A DNA stretch of 64,000 nt from Trema orientale (lineage: Eukaryota; Streptophyta; Magnoliopsida; Rosales; Cannabaceae), in contig JXTC01000450.1 of NCBI GenBank assembly GCA_002914845.1, positions 20,158 to 84,157 of the forward strand, given 5' to 3'. Of this stretch, positions 47,100 to 59,639 are shown piece by piece (the stretch's first letter is position 1; every line of letters starts with the position of its first letter). Under the pieces are notes generated by a model. It did no database searches. It saw nothing but the letters and a program-made list of their open reading frames with translations, and was not told where the DNA came from. A program made the position numbers and the translations under genes.

Positions 47100-47890
47100 A
47101 ACATCTGTTTATTAAAAGTTTTTATAAGGATTTATATTAGTATCTTTTGGGCTATTTTATCTTTAGAGTAAAGACAGTACTAGTACTGTTTGATATTAGG
47201 GTTTTTTTTTTTTTTTTTAAAGCGGTCTTTGCTACGTGACTAATAGTCTAGCTACTCCCATTTTGTTGGTTAGTCAATGTCCCTTAGGAGGTTGGTGGGG
47301 GGGGAAAGAAAGTATCATAGAAGCTTAGCCAAGTGTACAGCACTAACAGTGGCTGAAACTGCTTCATAAGGCAATAAAGTGTGACTGCCTCTAGTCTGCT
47401 ATACATACTTGAATTATACGTTGTTCTTGTCCAGAATCTGCCAGTAGGGTATAACATATAGTATGGTCCAGTAGCACGTACCTCTACTTGCTTTACAAAG
47501 ATTTTAGAAACCAACCTAAACACCAGACAAGTGTACTCCACTTTCTGTACCAGTTACTCTTTTCATCATCATTTGAGTCTCTAATAAATGTGTGTAGCTT
47601 CTAGATCTTCCCTCATCACCTTGAATCTCTGAATTTTTTTTTTCCCTCCTTTTGGAATCGAATTCATGTATTGGGTCACCAAACAAAAAAAAAAAAGGAG
47701 AGAGAAGAAGAAAGAAAGAAAGAAGACTAGGGCCCACACACTAATATATATTTTGTTCAAGAAAATATTGGCAGAAAAGTATTTAATATTGGTGCGTATA
47801 GAAGGATCAAAGTGCTAGTGTTGAATTGATGAGGTTCTAGGATAAACGTTAGGAGGACCGTTAGGAGGACAATTAATGAAGGTGGAAAAT
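47100..47890. other. Intergenic, no gene seen
   Basis: Short overlapping ORFs on the minus strand (47284-47737) have no recognisable motifs. A purine-rich GAAGAAAGAAAG tract lies at about 47690-47725. Confidence 0.4.
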
Positions 47891-47896
47891 CGATGA

Positions 47897-48185
47897 GAAA
47901 TTTAGATGGATGGTCAATATTTTAAATTTGATTAAGTAGATGTCAATTTTTTAAATTTTATAGCTAAATATTTAGGTATATATATTTTTATACTTAGTAG
48001 ATATGTTTATCTATCAATTTCAGTTATTATATTGAAATGTACTGGGTATATAATTTTTTGTACTTGGTATATAAAATTTTACACTGGGTATATAAACATA
48101 TATACCGGACATTTTGCTATAACATTTGACAAATAGATATTTACTTAAATTGGGCCCAAAATTTGATCATATTTCTATAAGCCCC
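47897..48185 (-). mobile_element. ~290-bp repeat, inverted relative to 60900-61190
   Basis: Shows GGTCAATATTTTAAATTTGA at the left and GGGCCCAAAATTTGATCATA plus TTTCTATAA at the right. The whole length is the reverse complement of 60900-61190 with moderate divergence. Interior: three TACTxGGTATATAA repeats. Probably a MITE; no target duplication fixed. Confidence 0.7.
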
Positions 48186-48267
48186 AAAATCGAACTTGGG
48201 GTGCCACTTCATAGTGGCGGGGCAAATATATTGATCAGACAAGTATAATGTCTTTCACATGACTGCA

Positions 48268-48273
<6 letters not shown>

Positions 48274-48326
<53 letters not shown>
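48274..48326. repeat. (TA)n microsatellite
   Basis: About 26 TA units followed by GTGTGTG. Confidence 0.97.
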
Positions 48327-48334
<8 letters not shown>

Positions 48335-48670
48335 TTATATATAGTATGTATCATTTATTAGCACAACAATAATGATCATGAGGCGAAAAAGTTGATTAAT
48401 TTTTGGAGTACAACCAAAATTAGGTTAATTGGTGTGTATATATAATACACTAATATACAGCTATATATACATACTGTGGAAAAACCTAATATATATTGTC
48501 TTTTCTCTACTATTATGCGGCATAAAATTTAAGGATATTGCATCAATTCTACTCTAGCAGAATCTAAACGGATAATGGAACACTGGTAAGAGAGATCGAG
48601 GTGAGCATACCAAAACCTTTAGCCTTCTTTAATATAATATATATATATATATATACATAGGGTAAACTGC

Positions 48671-48903
48671 CAAAAAAAAATACAGAAATTTGGGTATTCT
48701 GCAATTTAAAGTCTAAAGTTTGGACTCTGTAAAATAATACTTCATGACTTTTTAAATAATTTTAACTGGTAAAAGACAATAATATCCTCAAAATTAAGGA
48801 GAATAATAAGGATTAATGTAGTTTTAACGGAGGATATTATTATTGTATTTTCATTATTAAAATTTGTCAAAAAGTTAGTTCAGGTATTAATTTTCAGAAA
48901 TTT
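48671..48903. mobile_element. MITE, left part, split by the gypsy element
   Basis: The left terminal repeat includes ATTCTGCAATTTAAAGTCTA and ACTCTGTAAAATAATACTT. Its inverted partner lies 10.6 kb away at 59541-59625. The break coincides with the AATTT target duplication of the gypsy element, showing the MITE was there first. Confidence 0.75.
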
Positions 48904-51161
48904 TATAAAATCCCAATTTTTATGAGAGTAAAATGGTCATTTGACCAAAACCTTAAAGAAAAAAATTAATTAAATATAAATATGTACTATTCTCTCTCTC
49001 TTGTCCCTCCCCCACCCGATCTCAGTCTCTCTCTGTTTCTCTCCCATCGAAGCCGCCGAAGAAGCAAAAACCTAGGCGCCACCCACCGGTTGTCGTCCGC
49101 CCACGAGGACCCCTGACAAAGCTTCGTCGCGCCACCAGCAATCTACTGCCGAGCTCCCGTAGCCGCCAGAGCCGCCAAACGCCGGTGAGGAGCTCGAGAA
49201 ATCGCGGACGTTTTCGGTCACCAACGACTATTCCGGCCACCGTTTGACCTCAAATTGGGCTTGTTGGATTCGTATCGTCGCAAGGATCGTCAAGGTATAT
49301 ATTTCACGATCCTATTTTACCCCGATTAAAAGTTGTCATTTTTGTCTATTTTTGAGCTCAAGTTTGACTTTTGATCCGATCGTTAGATTATTTTTTGATG
49401 TCATTTTTGGAATGTACTCAGAAAATCGTGAAATTTGATATATATATATTGACTATATTTGATGACCAGCACGAAAAATGATATCTAATGGCTTAGATTT
49501 TGTCTCGTTTTGTGTGCCACCGATCCGGTATCGGTCCAGACCCGAATTGGTCGAGTTATATGTCTAACTTAGCTATTTTGGGCATTAGAAAATCAACGAA
49601 GAGGTCCGCTTATTGATTTGAAGCTCCGTTGAGAAGTTGAATTTTCCCAAGTGAGCGATCGAAGGCGTGGAATTGATTCCCGACCCTCCAGATAATCGTC
49701 CAACAGCACCTTAAGGATCCAATAGCGTGGTGTCGTTATTCTAGTGAGGTAGAGATTCAGTTACCTCTGTTTTACATCGTTTTTTATTAAAACTTAATTT
49801 CTGCAACACACGATGACAAATATGATTTTTGAACTGTTTTGGATACATGTGATGGAATTGAATTGTATGATATATATATTGGATTTCTCTGGGATTTTTC
49901 TGAGTGCAGGTTATTTTTAGATATTTTAAAATAGGACCGTTATACTGCTTATTTTTCTATAAAATTTAATTAACCATTTTATTAAAAATCAGAGCGTTAT
50001 TTGAACTTAAATTATTGTATAGCTATTTTTACACATCAGTTCAGAGTACACGTGTCATAGGATCACACATGAGTCCCAGGTTAGCATTATGGGGTTTTTA
50101 CAGTGTGGCACTGTGGCCCCACCGGTGGTGCAGAGTCTTTGAAACCCGCGGGTATTTCTTCTGATTACCTTCCCATTTGGCAGGCGTAGGCAATGCGGTT
50201 GTCCCTCTAGGTTTGGTAGGCGACACACAGGTATCCCCTCCAGTTATGGGCTAGGTGTCAGGCAGGCTGTATGGCACATGTAGTGCCAACACCCTGGTTT
50301 TAATTGATGAAAGGTGGTGAACTCATGGGTATGGGTGGATTTGTGTCATGTGTTTGTAGACTGATTGATTTTCCGATATCATGCTTTCTGTATATCTATT
50401 TACATGTATGTGCATGCGGACTATCGGTTTTAGGTATTTTTATGTATATATGCACATAAAGTTTTGCAAAGGTTTTTTAGATCAAACTAACCATGCAGGG
50501 GCTTTCCATCACTAAAATGATTTTTAAATGAGGTAACAGCTTTCCTACTGAGCATTCGAGCTCACTCCTCCTATTTTTCCTTCCTTTCAGGTGGTTGTCT
50601 ATCCGAGTCAGTTGTCTCGATGGCCAGACAAGTCGCTTGGCTTACATTGCAGTCTTATTCTTGTTCCTCTTCGGTTGGTCCTTATAACTATCCTATTCTT
50701 TTCCATTTCTAACTGTTTAGCCAAATTTGTTGTTTATGCTAAGTGAATGTATGAGGACGTATTTTCTACTATTTGAGGATTTGGTGTATAAACGGGATAC
50801 TATGGTTCCCAAGGAGCATATTTTCAAAGTCTTAAGTACTTAAAATTTTGACTTTCTTTGTAAATTAATTTATGGACTTTCCGACTTAAGATTTGTGAAA
50901 TCTATTTAAGCAATACTGCAGTTTTATTAAACCAAGTTTTTCTACAACTTAATCATGTTTTCTTGAAATTTAATTGGTGTATCTATTTTTATAAATCAAA
51001 CTAAAAATGGACTCCTCCTTATGTAGAATTTCTAATGATTTGAGGACTAAAATGAAAAACACAAGTACTTAGTTTTCTCTGAATTTTATAAAATTCTTTA
51101 TTTATCTTAATTTACACTCAAAATTACTACCATTCGCGGCCTTGGATTTTGGGTTGTGACA
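48904..51161 (+). repeat. 5' LTR of the gypsy element (2258 bp)
   Basis: Uninterrupted LTR. Includes a TC-rich block and a GC-rich patch at about 49040-49240, where the ORF 49022-49240 is a shadow also partly present in the other LTR. Confidence 0.92.
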
Positions 51162-51164
51162 GAA

Positions 51165-51179
51165 TCGGTGTCAAAGCAC
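51165..51179 (+). other. Primer binding site-like sequence of the gypsy element
   Basis: CGGTGTCAAAGCACA, a few bases after the LTR end, resembles the plant initiator tRNA-Met PBS TGGTATCAGAGC with substitutions. Confidence 0.6.
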
Positions 51180-54100
51180 AGCTTCAGATCCGTCTGGGAT
51201 CATGCCTATGTTAATTTTTAGTGTTTATAATTATTTTGGAAATAGTTTTGACAAATACCTCATACATCACTTAGGAATTGGCTAGATAAGCTGCTTTTGC
51301 TCCTATTCCTTCCGAGTCCTCTCTTAAACCTTGTCAAGGTGAGATTCTGGTGTCTTTGGAATGGTGATTTCCTGAGAATTTCAGTCTCGAATGTGTCAGG
51401 TTGACATGAGACTATTGAATTTCACTCTTAACGTAATCCCTCACTTCGAATGGATGTTCGTTCTTGTACTCTTCCGTCCATTCAGGTTATAGGCTACATG
51501 AACCTCGTAGGTTCTAAGGTAGCAATCCAGAATCTTGTATCTTAGTTATTGTGTTTTGACTTTCTTGTGGATTGTCTGTGTTGTCCCTCGAGTTTTGGAT
51601 ATCACTTTTGTTTGCAGTAATTGATTGTAGTTGTATTTTCTTGGGAATTTTTGCTTGTGATACACTGGTTTAATGTTTGCACTTCAGTGATGTGGCTTGA
51701 CTTTATTGGTATTTATTAGACTGAGATAGTACTTTCTTGGAATTGATATCTTTGTGATCACTTGATTTGGATACATCGTGACTTGGTTCTATGTTTTAGT
51801 GCCTGTGTTGATGATATTTCTTACCTAGCATGCTCATTGATTAAGTAATTAGTTTGGTGATTTAAGATATTATTTAACAATAGTACTTGCATTTCTCTAG
51901 TTTTATCGAGTTTTGTTATTGTAATTCTTTAGTTGAGAGTTTGGTTGGGTTTAAAAACTGAGTTATTTGGTTTTAGAACTTTTGAAAATTTCAAATTGAC
52001 AATTAACATTTTAAATGACATAGACCCTTATATTTGATCAAAGTGACATGTTTGTTTTCAAAGAGATCGTGAATATTTTAAACTCGGGCATTGGTTAGGT
52101 GAGAGTAATACATTTTTTCAAAGGAAGTATTGTTTTAAATTAATATGTCACTTTGAAACTAAGCCTTGTGAAACTACCAACCTATTTGTATACTAGTGAG
52201 ATTTTATTTTACATTTAGTATTGTTGAATTGAAGAACCTTTAGACTAAAGTAATTTGTTTTTATAAATGTATATACATAAATCAAACTTTTCAAGTTCCT
52301 TTTCTAATTTTGGACTTAGTAAGTTACTAAGCATTTTCCCATCCATATTTAATACTTGATTTGAGATCAAATGAATGCTTTCGTAAATTGATTCACAAGT
52401 TTACTTGGAAAGAAAAATGGATGTAAGTTACTTAAGAAAAGTTTTGAATAAAGATATTCACAAGCTCGACTACTCGGTAAGCTTTGGTATGGATTGAAAA
52501 TGATTTTGGGAGAAAAATCTTTAGCTTTACGTGTGTATTTGAAGATTTATACCTGTAATTTCTCTAGAATATACTGCCTAGAGGATAGAAACTTGATGTG
52601 GTTACTTGCATTACAAAAATCCTTGTTGGGTGAAAACAATTGAGTCGAAATTTTGATTTAAATTCTGTGAAGCGTGTCACTTGGGCCTTGTGCATTCTGT
52701 ATTTCAAATTTTTATATTTCTTCAAAAATTTATTTGATATAATTTAACTTGTTGATTGATACATGGTCCCTTGGCATTTGTTGGATTGTTTAGCCATTGT
52801 GATTCTTGCTAAATTGATTTCCCACGATGTGAACAAATTGCATTAGAGTTATGCAGAACTTGTTTTAATTGAATTTTGGGCATTGTGTAATTGGTTTGAA
52901 CCAATCTCCCTAGTGTTGGGAAAAACTTAGAAGGAAGATGAAATTTTGATTTGCAAATCAATAGATGGTATTGAGTTACATGCCTTGACTTTGTATTTGA
53001 TGGATTTTGAGTTGTGCATGTTAGTGTGTGATTTTCTTCTTGAAGATTTAATTGTAGCTTTCCAATTTATAGAGTTCATATAAATGTTAATTAGTTTGTT
53101 ATGCCTAGTATAACATTTCATTAACTATTAATTTTTATTTTGAAAGGTTAAGTGAGAATTGGTGTTTGTTTTACCTATTTTGTGAAAATATTTGACAATG
53201 TTTCACACGTTAATATTTTCTAAATTACCCTATTTTTCCTTATAAAAAAAAAGGTGTGAACTTTCAAACTTTTTGAGAAACTCGTTTGATTTCTTTGGAA
53301 AATATTTTGAACTTTTACACACACAAAAAAAGAGAATATCTCATTGTGTTTAGTTATAATTTGGATTGAGGCCCAAATGTTTTATTAGTTTTAAAAGAAA
53401 GATCGACTTTGGTGATTTAAATTTGGCCTCGTTTATTATTTTACCAAGTAAGTATGGATTTCGTAATAAATATCTATTTCGTTGGTTATGTGGTACAAAC
53501 TAGCATCTTTTCATGCATTCCCAGTTGATTTTAATAAATGGTCATCATGTATAACTCATCTTTAGGTTAATGATTGTGACTATTAGAGATTTTCATCATA
53601 TATGTATGAAATAAAACTTTTTTCTAAATGTTAATGTTGAGTTAAATCTAAATTCCTTATTTTTGTTTTAACTATATAGCATGGTTATTGTTATATAACT
53701 AGTGATAATTGGAATGAGATTACTCATGGATTTTGCTTTACGAGTCATTGGACTCTACGTTTATATTATAAAGGGATATTCGGAGTTCAAGTTTAGTTTA
53801 CCTTTTGCCAAGGAGAAACCATATCGTGAACTGGTATAGTATTCCTAGGCCCCAACACTTTTTATATTTAATGTTTTTTAAAAATATTTTCAAAATTATT
53901 TTAAATTGAAATTGAAAGGAGGTTGCATGGGAGACAGGTGTCACTCGAGGATGGTACTAGACAGCCTATCCTATTAGAACCTTCTTTCTAGGGTATTAAG
54001 TATCGATTTCAATTATGTACATATTTCTAGGACATTGGATTGTGTCCATGGAGTTTTCTTTATGTCAAGGAGTTGTAGAGTCTTTGGATCAATATTCACT

Positions 54101-54959
54101 TCGGTTTTCTTTGATGAGGTTTTACACTGGATAAAAGATTTGAAATGCTTTTGAAACTTCTCATGGTTTGGATATCTGCATTTGAGGTTGAAATTTGCAC
54201 TAATATTTTGCGTTGGTGATTTCTAGTTTGGGTACTCTAGTCTTGTATTTGACTAGAAGTGGTTTATGTTTAATGTTATTCCTCGCTCTAATCAGAGAAT
54301 GAAAAATGGTTGTGAGCCATTGAACTCTCTTTGTCACCTTCGATATGTAAACTCGTCTATCTTGTGTGGTGTAACACAAAGATCCTTGTTCTTTGTCTTA
54401 AACTCTATTCAATTATGTTCTATGCTTGAAAGGAAACTTCTATTAAAGTCATAGACTTGGAGATTATCTAGGACCAAGAACTAGTTGCAGACAAATGGAT
54501 ATGTCCCAGGAGATAGTTGTTCTGGTTTGATTAGGAGGACAGTATTCTTATGTCTGACATTTGGTCTGCTGTTCTAGTTTGGTGCCTTACAATCAGTGTT
54601 CGGAGTCCTATATCCTCGGCTTCTAGTGATGATTATCATCATTATTTATTGATTACTCACATACTTGAGGTTGTCGTTTCCAACCATGGGTGTTGAGATT
54701 CTTGTACCTATAAATGAGCCATCTTATAATTCTGTATCTCTTTAGGTGCATCCTTATCCCATACCATCGTGCGGGTTAGTATGATAGCGGGATTCTGATG
54801 TCAAATGAGGAGTGTCTGTTTCACATGTTTTCATTAACTAGTGTTCGGTTTACTACTCATAAATTCTATAGTCAAGTATTTACTACACTTCCAGTGACTA
54901 TATCTTACAATCTTGCTCATATTCTCAGTTTGTACTTGAATTTCGGGACGAAATTCCTA
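51180..54959 (+). pseudogene. Non-coding interior of the gypsy element
   Basis: About 3.8 kb without usable ORFs. I could not recognise gag, protease, RT, RNase H or integrase motifs in any frame. Only the last ~50 bases look like a pol end. It is either a conserved noncoding LARD-type interior or a fully decayed one. Confidence 0.6.
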
Positions 54960-54973
54960 TAAAGAGGGGAGAA
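54960..54973 (+). other. Polypurine tract of the gypsy element
   Basis: AAAGAGGGGAGAA directly before the TGTAAAATCCC start of the 3' LTR. Confidence 0.8.
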
Positions 54974-55219
54974 TGTAAAATCCCAGTTTTTATGAAGGCA
55001 AAATGGTCATTTGACCAAAATCTTTAAAAAAAATTAATTAAATATATACATATATGTACTATTCTCTCTCTCTCATCCCAACCCCTTCCTGAATTCTCTC
55101 TCTGTTTCTCTCCCGTCGAAGCCGTCCAAGAAGCAAAAACCCAGGCCCCACCCACCGGTCGTCGTCCGGCCTCGAGGACCCCCGACGAAGCTTCGTCGCG
55201 CCGCCAGCAACCTGCTGCC

Positions 55220-56785
55220 TGATAAGTGTATTTTACACTTATCTTTACTATCCTTTTGAGCTTAGGAATTGCTCGTCTTTGAGCTCTTTTTACTTGTTTT
55301 TTTATTTTTTTATTTATATTTCAGGTGAGAAGTCATTGAGAGGAGAATTCTAACTTTTCAAGTAAAACCGAGGCTAAACCAAGGCAATTTCAATTATTTG
55401 CGAGTGAAGATGGGTGAACAACGTCTCAGCAGTGTGTAGCAGCGCCAATTTAACGGAGGAAACTGGGCAGAACTGGGCACTGCAATGCCAAGTTGGCTCC
55501 GCAACTCCAAAAGTTCCAGTAAGTTGGCGCCGGGGTACCCCTCCACGGCGTTGCAGTGCCGCAGGGTTAATGCTCTAGCACCGCGGTACCGCATGGTTAA
55601 TATTATGGCACCGCAGTGCCACCCCCGTGGCGCCGCAGTGCCGTCCCCTGAACAATATGGCGCCACAGTACCACATCCGGCGCTGCAGTGCCACCCTCTC
55701 GTTCGTCTCGGCACGGCGGCGCCAAATTTGGCACCGCAGTGCCATAAAGCACAGACATATTGCGGAATTCCTGGATCGTAGCTGGTTTTGCTTTTACTAT
55801 TTAACCTCTCTTCTACTTTCAGCTGGTGGACGATAACGGGGGGAAACCCTAGCAGCCAAAGTTAGAGAGAGTTTGAGAGAACTTCTGGAGGAGAAAACAC
55901 TAAGAAGCCGCAGGAATCAAGAGGAGACAAGAAGATTGAGCAAGCTTCAAAGATTTTTTCTTCCTCTTCCTCTGTTTTATCTTTTCATTTTCTGCTATGA
56001 ACGTGTATAAGATTTATCACCTCTGTTGTGTTTCTCTTTGCATAACTATGAACTAAACTCTCTTGCTAGGGACGTAATCAAACCTCTAATGTGATTCATT
56101 TACGTTGTTTTCCTTATTTGTTTTTGATATCCATTGATGACTTAATTGTTCATCTTTATGTTTAATGCCTCTGTTTATTTGGCTATTGAACGGATTTGAT
56201 GTGTGAAACCTATATGAACTTGAAAAGGGGATTTTAGGTTTAGACATAGGTTGAACAACATAGGATTGCCTAGTATAGGGTAAGTTTACATAAAATAAGA
56301 ATATATCTATGTAACCTATATAACCTTGTATGGGAATTACCACACTTAATGAGTTTAATCAATTTATATTAGGAGTAATATACTATCTTGTTTAAGCGTT
56401 TTTACTTTTATCTTGAAAAGGAATTTGTGAATACTATTGAGTTCCCAGTTGTTAATTCTAATTGGATGATTGAACGGTGAGAAAAACTAGTAATTGTAGG
56501 AGTTAGAGGAGAGATTGCATCCCTAGATTCGTTATCATTATTGCAAAATTACCATTGGTTGTTTAATGTTGAATTTCTGTCATTCTCGTTTATGTTGAAT
56601 TTGCATTGTAGTTTTAGTTCACAACATCCATTTATTGTTATTTGGATAAATTGTAAACTAGTTTTGATTAGTACTTAGCATTTATGAATCGAGTAATCCT
56701 CGTGGGATCGACACTTTCTTATTTCTATATTACTTGTTGCGTCCTGTATACTTGCGGTATTTTGTGTGTTAGAAATAACCTAACA
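55220..56785 (+). mobile_element. Solo LTR, Tat/Athila-like, in the gypsy 3' LTR
   Basis: 1566 bp beginning TGATAAGTGTATTTTACACT and ending AATAACCTAACA, flanked by CTGCC on both sides (55215-55219, 56786-56790). The uninterrupted site is seen in the 5' LTR (ACTGCCGAGCTCC). The terminal block GTGGGATCGACACTTTC followed by ACTTGCGGTATTTTG resembles the 3' part of Tat/Athila LTRs. No internal region or second LTR is present, so it is a solo LTR left by recombination. Confidence 0.82.
55465..55750 (+). repeat. GC-rich array of GCAGTGCC-type palindromes
   Basis: About eight irregularly spaced copies (25-40 bp) of motifs such as GGCGTTGCAGTGCC, GGCACCGCAGTGCC and GGCGCTGCAGTGCC. It is strongly GC-rich inside an AT-rich LTR. 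The ORFs 55394-55836 on both strands are by-products of the repeat. Confidence 0.8.
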
Positions 56786-57891
56786 CTGCCCAGCTCCTGC
56801 AGCTACTGGAGCCACCAAACGCCGGCGAGGAGCTCGAGAAGTCGCGAACATTTTCGGTCACCGACGACTATTCCAGCCACCGTTTGACCTCAAACTAGAT
56901 TCGTTGGATTCGTATCGTCGTAAGGATTGTCAAGGTATATATTTCACTATCCCATTTTGCCCGGATTAAAAGTTGCCATTTTTGTATATTTTTTAGCTCA
57001 AGTTTGACTTTTGATCCGACCGTTAGATTGCATTTTTGATGTCATTTTTGGAATGTACTCCGAAAATGGTAAAATTTGATATATGTATTGACTATGTTTA
57101 GTGACGGACACAAAAAACGATATCTAACAGCTTAGATTTTGTCTCGTTTTGTGTACCACCAGTCTGATATCGGTCCGAACTCGAATTAGTCGAGTTATAT
57201 GTCTAACTTAGCTATTTTGGGTATTAAGAAATCAACGAAGAGGTCCGCTTATTGATTTGAAACTCCGTTGAGAAGTTGATTTTTTCCAAGTGAGTGATCG
57301 AGGAAGTGGAATTATTTCCCGACCCTCCAGACAATTGTCCAACGGCACCTTGAGGATCCAATAGTGTGGTGTCGCTGTTCTAGTGAGGTATGGATTCAGT
57401 TACCTCTATTTTACATCGTTTTCTATTAAAACTTAATTTCCGCAACACATAATAACAAATGTGATTTTTGAACTGTTTTGGATATATGTTATGGAATTGA
57501 ATTATATGATATATATATTGGATTGCTCTAGGATTTTTCTGAGTGCAGGTTATTTTTGGATATGTTAAAATAGGGCCGTTATGCTGTCCATTTTTCTGTA
57601 AAATTTAATTAACTATTTTATTAAAAACCAGAGCATTATTTGAACTTAAATAAATGCATGGCTATTTTTACACATCAGTTCAGAGTACATATGTCATAGG
57701 ATCACACATGAGTCCCAAGTTAGCATCATGGGATTTTTACAGTGTAGTGCTGCAGCTCCACCGACGATGCAGAGTCCGTGAACCCGCGCGGGGTATTTCT
57801 TTTGATTAGCTTCCTATTTGGCAGGCGTAGGCAATGCAGTTGCCCCTCCAGATTTAGTAGACGACACATGGGTATCCCCTCTGGTTATGGG

Positions 57892-58616
57892 TAGGGGTGG
57901 CAATTCATGTTGTCGTGTCATATTCGTGTCATGTCGAGGCATATATATAACGAGCAATTACCAAACCCAAACCCGACACGTTTATTATACGTGTCATGAT
58001 TTGTAAACCCATACCCGACACGCTAAATAAACAGGTTAACCTGTGAGTGACACATTTAATACGTTATTTAAATAGGTCGCATTCAGATCGTGTCCAACGT
58101 AACACGATCTGCTAACCTGTATACTGTTAACCCGTTAATTGAACTCAATTTAACATTTTAATGTTAAATATGTTGTATTTGGTTCAACTTGACATAACGT
58201 ATTAACCTATTAATTTTAACATGTTAACATATTTCATATTTTCAATATAACTTGATATAATCTATTAACTTATTTTATATTTCCAATATAACCAAGCAAC
58301 CATAATCAAATAAATATAACACACAATCCAAAGTTTAAAACTAAAATAAAACTTTCAAGTTTTAGTACATAAAATATAAAAGGGAAGTTTTAAGTCTTGG
58401 TACACACAAGATAATACAATGTCTCAAAAAATTTAATCGTGTTAAACGGGTTAATTTCGGGTTTAACAGGTTAACTTGCTAATGACCTATTATTTAATCG
58501 TGTTTAATCGGTTTAACCTGTTTTGACCTGTACCTGTTTAAGACAAACCCAAACCCGCTAACTTCGTGTCGTTTTTGAGTCGTGTTATCGTGTCGTGACC
58601 TAAATTGCCACCCCTA
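57892..58616. mobile_element. 725-bp hAT non-autonomous element with 8-bp target duplication
   Basis: Terminal inverted repeats TAGGGGTGGCAATT at both ends; GTTATGGG duplicated at 57884-57891 and 58617-58624. The empty site, CAGTTATGGGCTAGG, is present in the 5' LTR near 50243. The interior has many GTGTCGTG, ACCCGACACG and GGTTAACCTG motifs. No transposase. A classic hAT MITE. Confidence 0.95.
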
Positions 58617-59540
58617 GTTATGGGCTAGGTGTCAGGTAAGCTGTATGGCACACGTAGTGCCAACACCCTGGTTTCCATTGATGAGAGGTGCTGAACTCAT
58701 GGATATGGGTGGATTTATATCATGTATTTGTGGACTGATTGGTTTTCCGATATCATGCTTTCTGTATATCTATTTACATGTATGTGCATATGGACTATCA
58801 GTTTTAGATATTTTTATGTATATATGCACATTTGGTTTTGCAAAGGTGTTTTGGATCAAACTAACCATGCAAGGACTTTCCATCACTGAAAAAGTTTTTA
58901 AATGAGGTAACGGCTTTCCTACTGAGCTTTTGAGTTCACCCCTCCTATTTTTCCTTCCTTTCAGGTGGTTGTCCATCCGAGTCAGTTGTCTCGATGACCA
59001 AGCAAGTCGCTTGGCTTACGTTGCGGTCTTATTCTTGTTCCCCTTCGGTTGGTCCTTATAACTTATCCTATTCTTTTCCATTTCTAACTGTTTAGCCAAA
59101 TTTGTTGTTTATGCTAAGTGAATATATGAGGACGTATTTTCTACTATTTGACGATTTGGTGTATAAACGGGACATTATGATTCCCAAGGAGCATATTTCA
59201 AAGTTTTAAATACTTGAAATTTTGACTCTCTTTATAAATTAATTTATAGACTTTCTGACTCAAGATTTGTGAAATCCATTTAAGCAACACTGCAGTTTTA
59301 TTAAACTAAATTTTTGTACAACTTAATTATGTCTTCTTGAATTTTAATTGGTGTATCTATTTTTATAAATCAAACTAAAAATGGACTCCTTCTTATATAG
59401 AATTTCTAATGATTTGAGAACTAAAATGAAAAATCCAAGTACTTAGTTTTCTCCGAATTTTACAAAATTCTTTATTTATCTTAATTTACACTCAAAATTA
59501 CTAAAAGTCGCGGCCTTGAATTTTGGGTCGTGACAAATTT

Positions 59541-59625
59541 ATTTTAAAGTATTATTTTATAGAGTCTAAACTTCAGAATTTAAATTGCAGAACACTTAAA
59601 CTTCAAGATATTTATTTTGTATTTC
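59541..59625. mobile_element. MITE, right part, split by the gypsy element
   Basis: AAAGTATTATTTTATAGAGT and AATTTAAATTGCAGAA are the inverted counterpart of 48690-48750. Joined to 48671-48903 across one AATTT, it gives an element of about 320 bp. Confidence 0.75.
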
Positions 59626-59639
59626 ATCTATACATATAT

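Larger units (their letters stand above)
48904..59535 (+). mobile_element. Coding-poor Ty3/gypsy-like LTR retrotransposon
   Basis: The element is flanked by AATTT (48899-48903 and 59536-59540). The LTRs start TGTAAAATCCCA (TATAAAATCCCA in the 5' copy) and end GTGACA. Behind the 5' LTR a primer-site-like GGTGTCAAAGCACAG is visible. The last coding-like bases before the 3' LTR, TTCGGGACGAAATTCCTATA, resemble the end of chromovirus/Tekay gypsy polyproteins. The ~3.8-kb interior (51162-54973) holds no ORF over about 65 codons and no recognisable pol, so it is a LARD-like or heavily decayed element. The 3' LTR carries two later insertions. Confidence 0.9.
54974..59535 (+). repeat. 3' LTR of the gypsy element with two insertions
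   Basis: 4562 bp as found. Subtracting the solo LTR plus its 5-bp duplication (1571 bp) and the hAT element plus its 8-bp duplication (733 bp) leaves 2258 bp, the exact length of the 5' LTR. Confidence 0.93.

Noticed and set aside
49022-49240. Gly/Arg-rich ORF in the gypsy 5' LTR
   Set aside because: It lies in an LTR. The homologous stretch of the other LTR is interrupted and not conserved as a frame.
55394-55836. ORFs of 69-106 codons on both strands
   Set aside because: Artefacts of the GCAGTGCC palindrome array inside a solo LTR.
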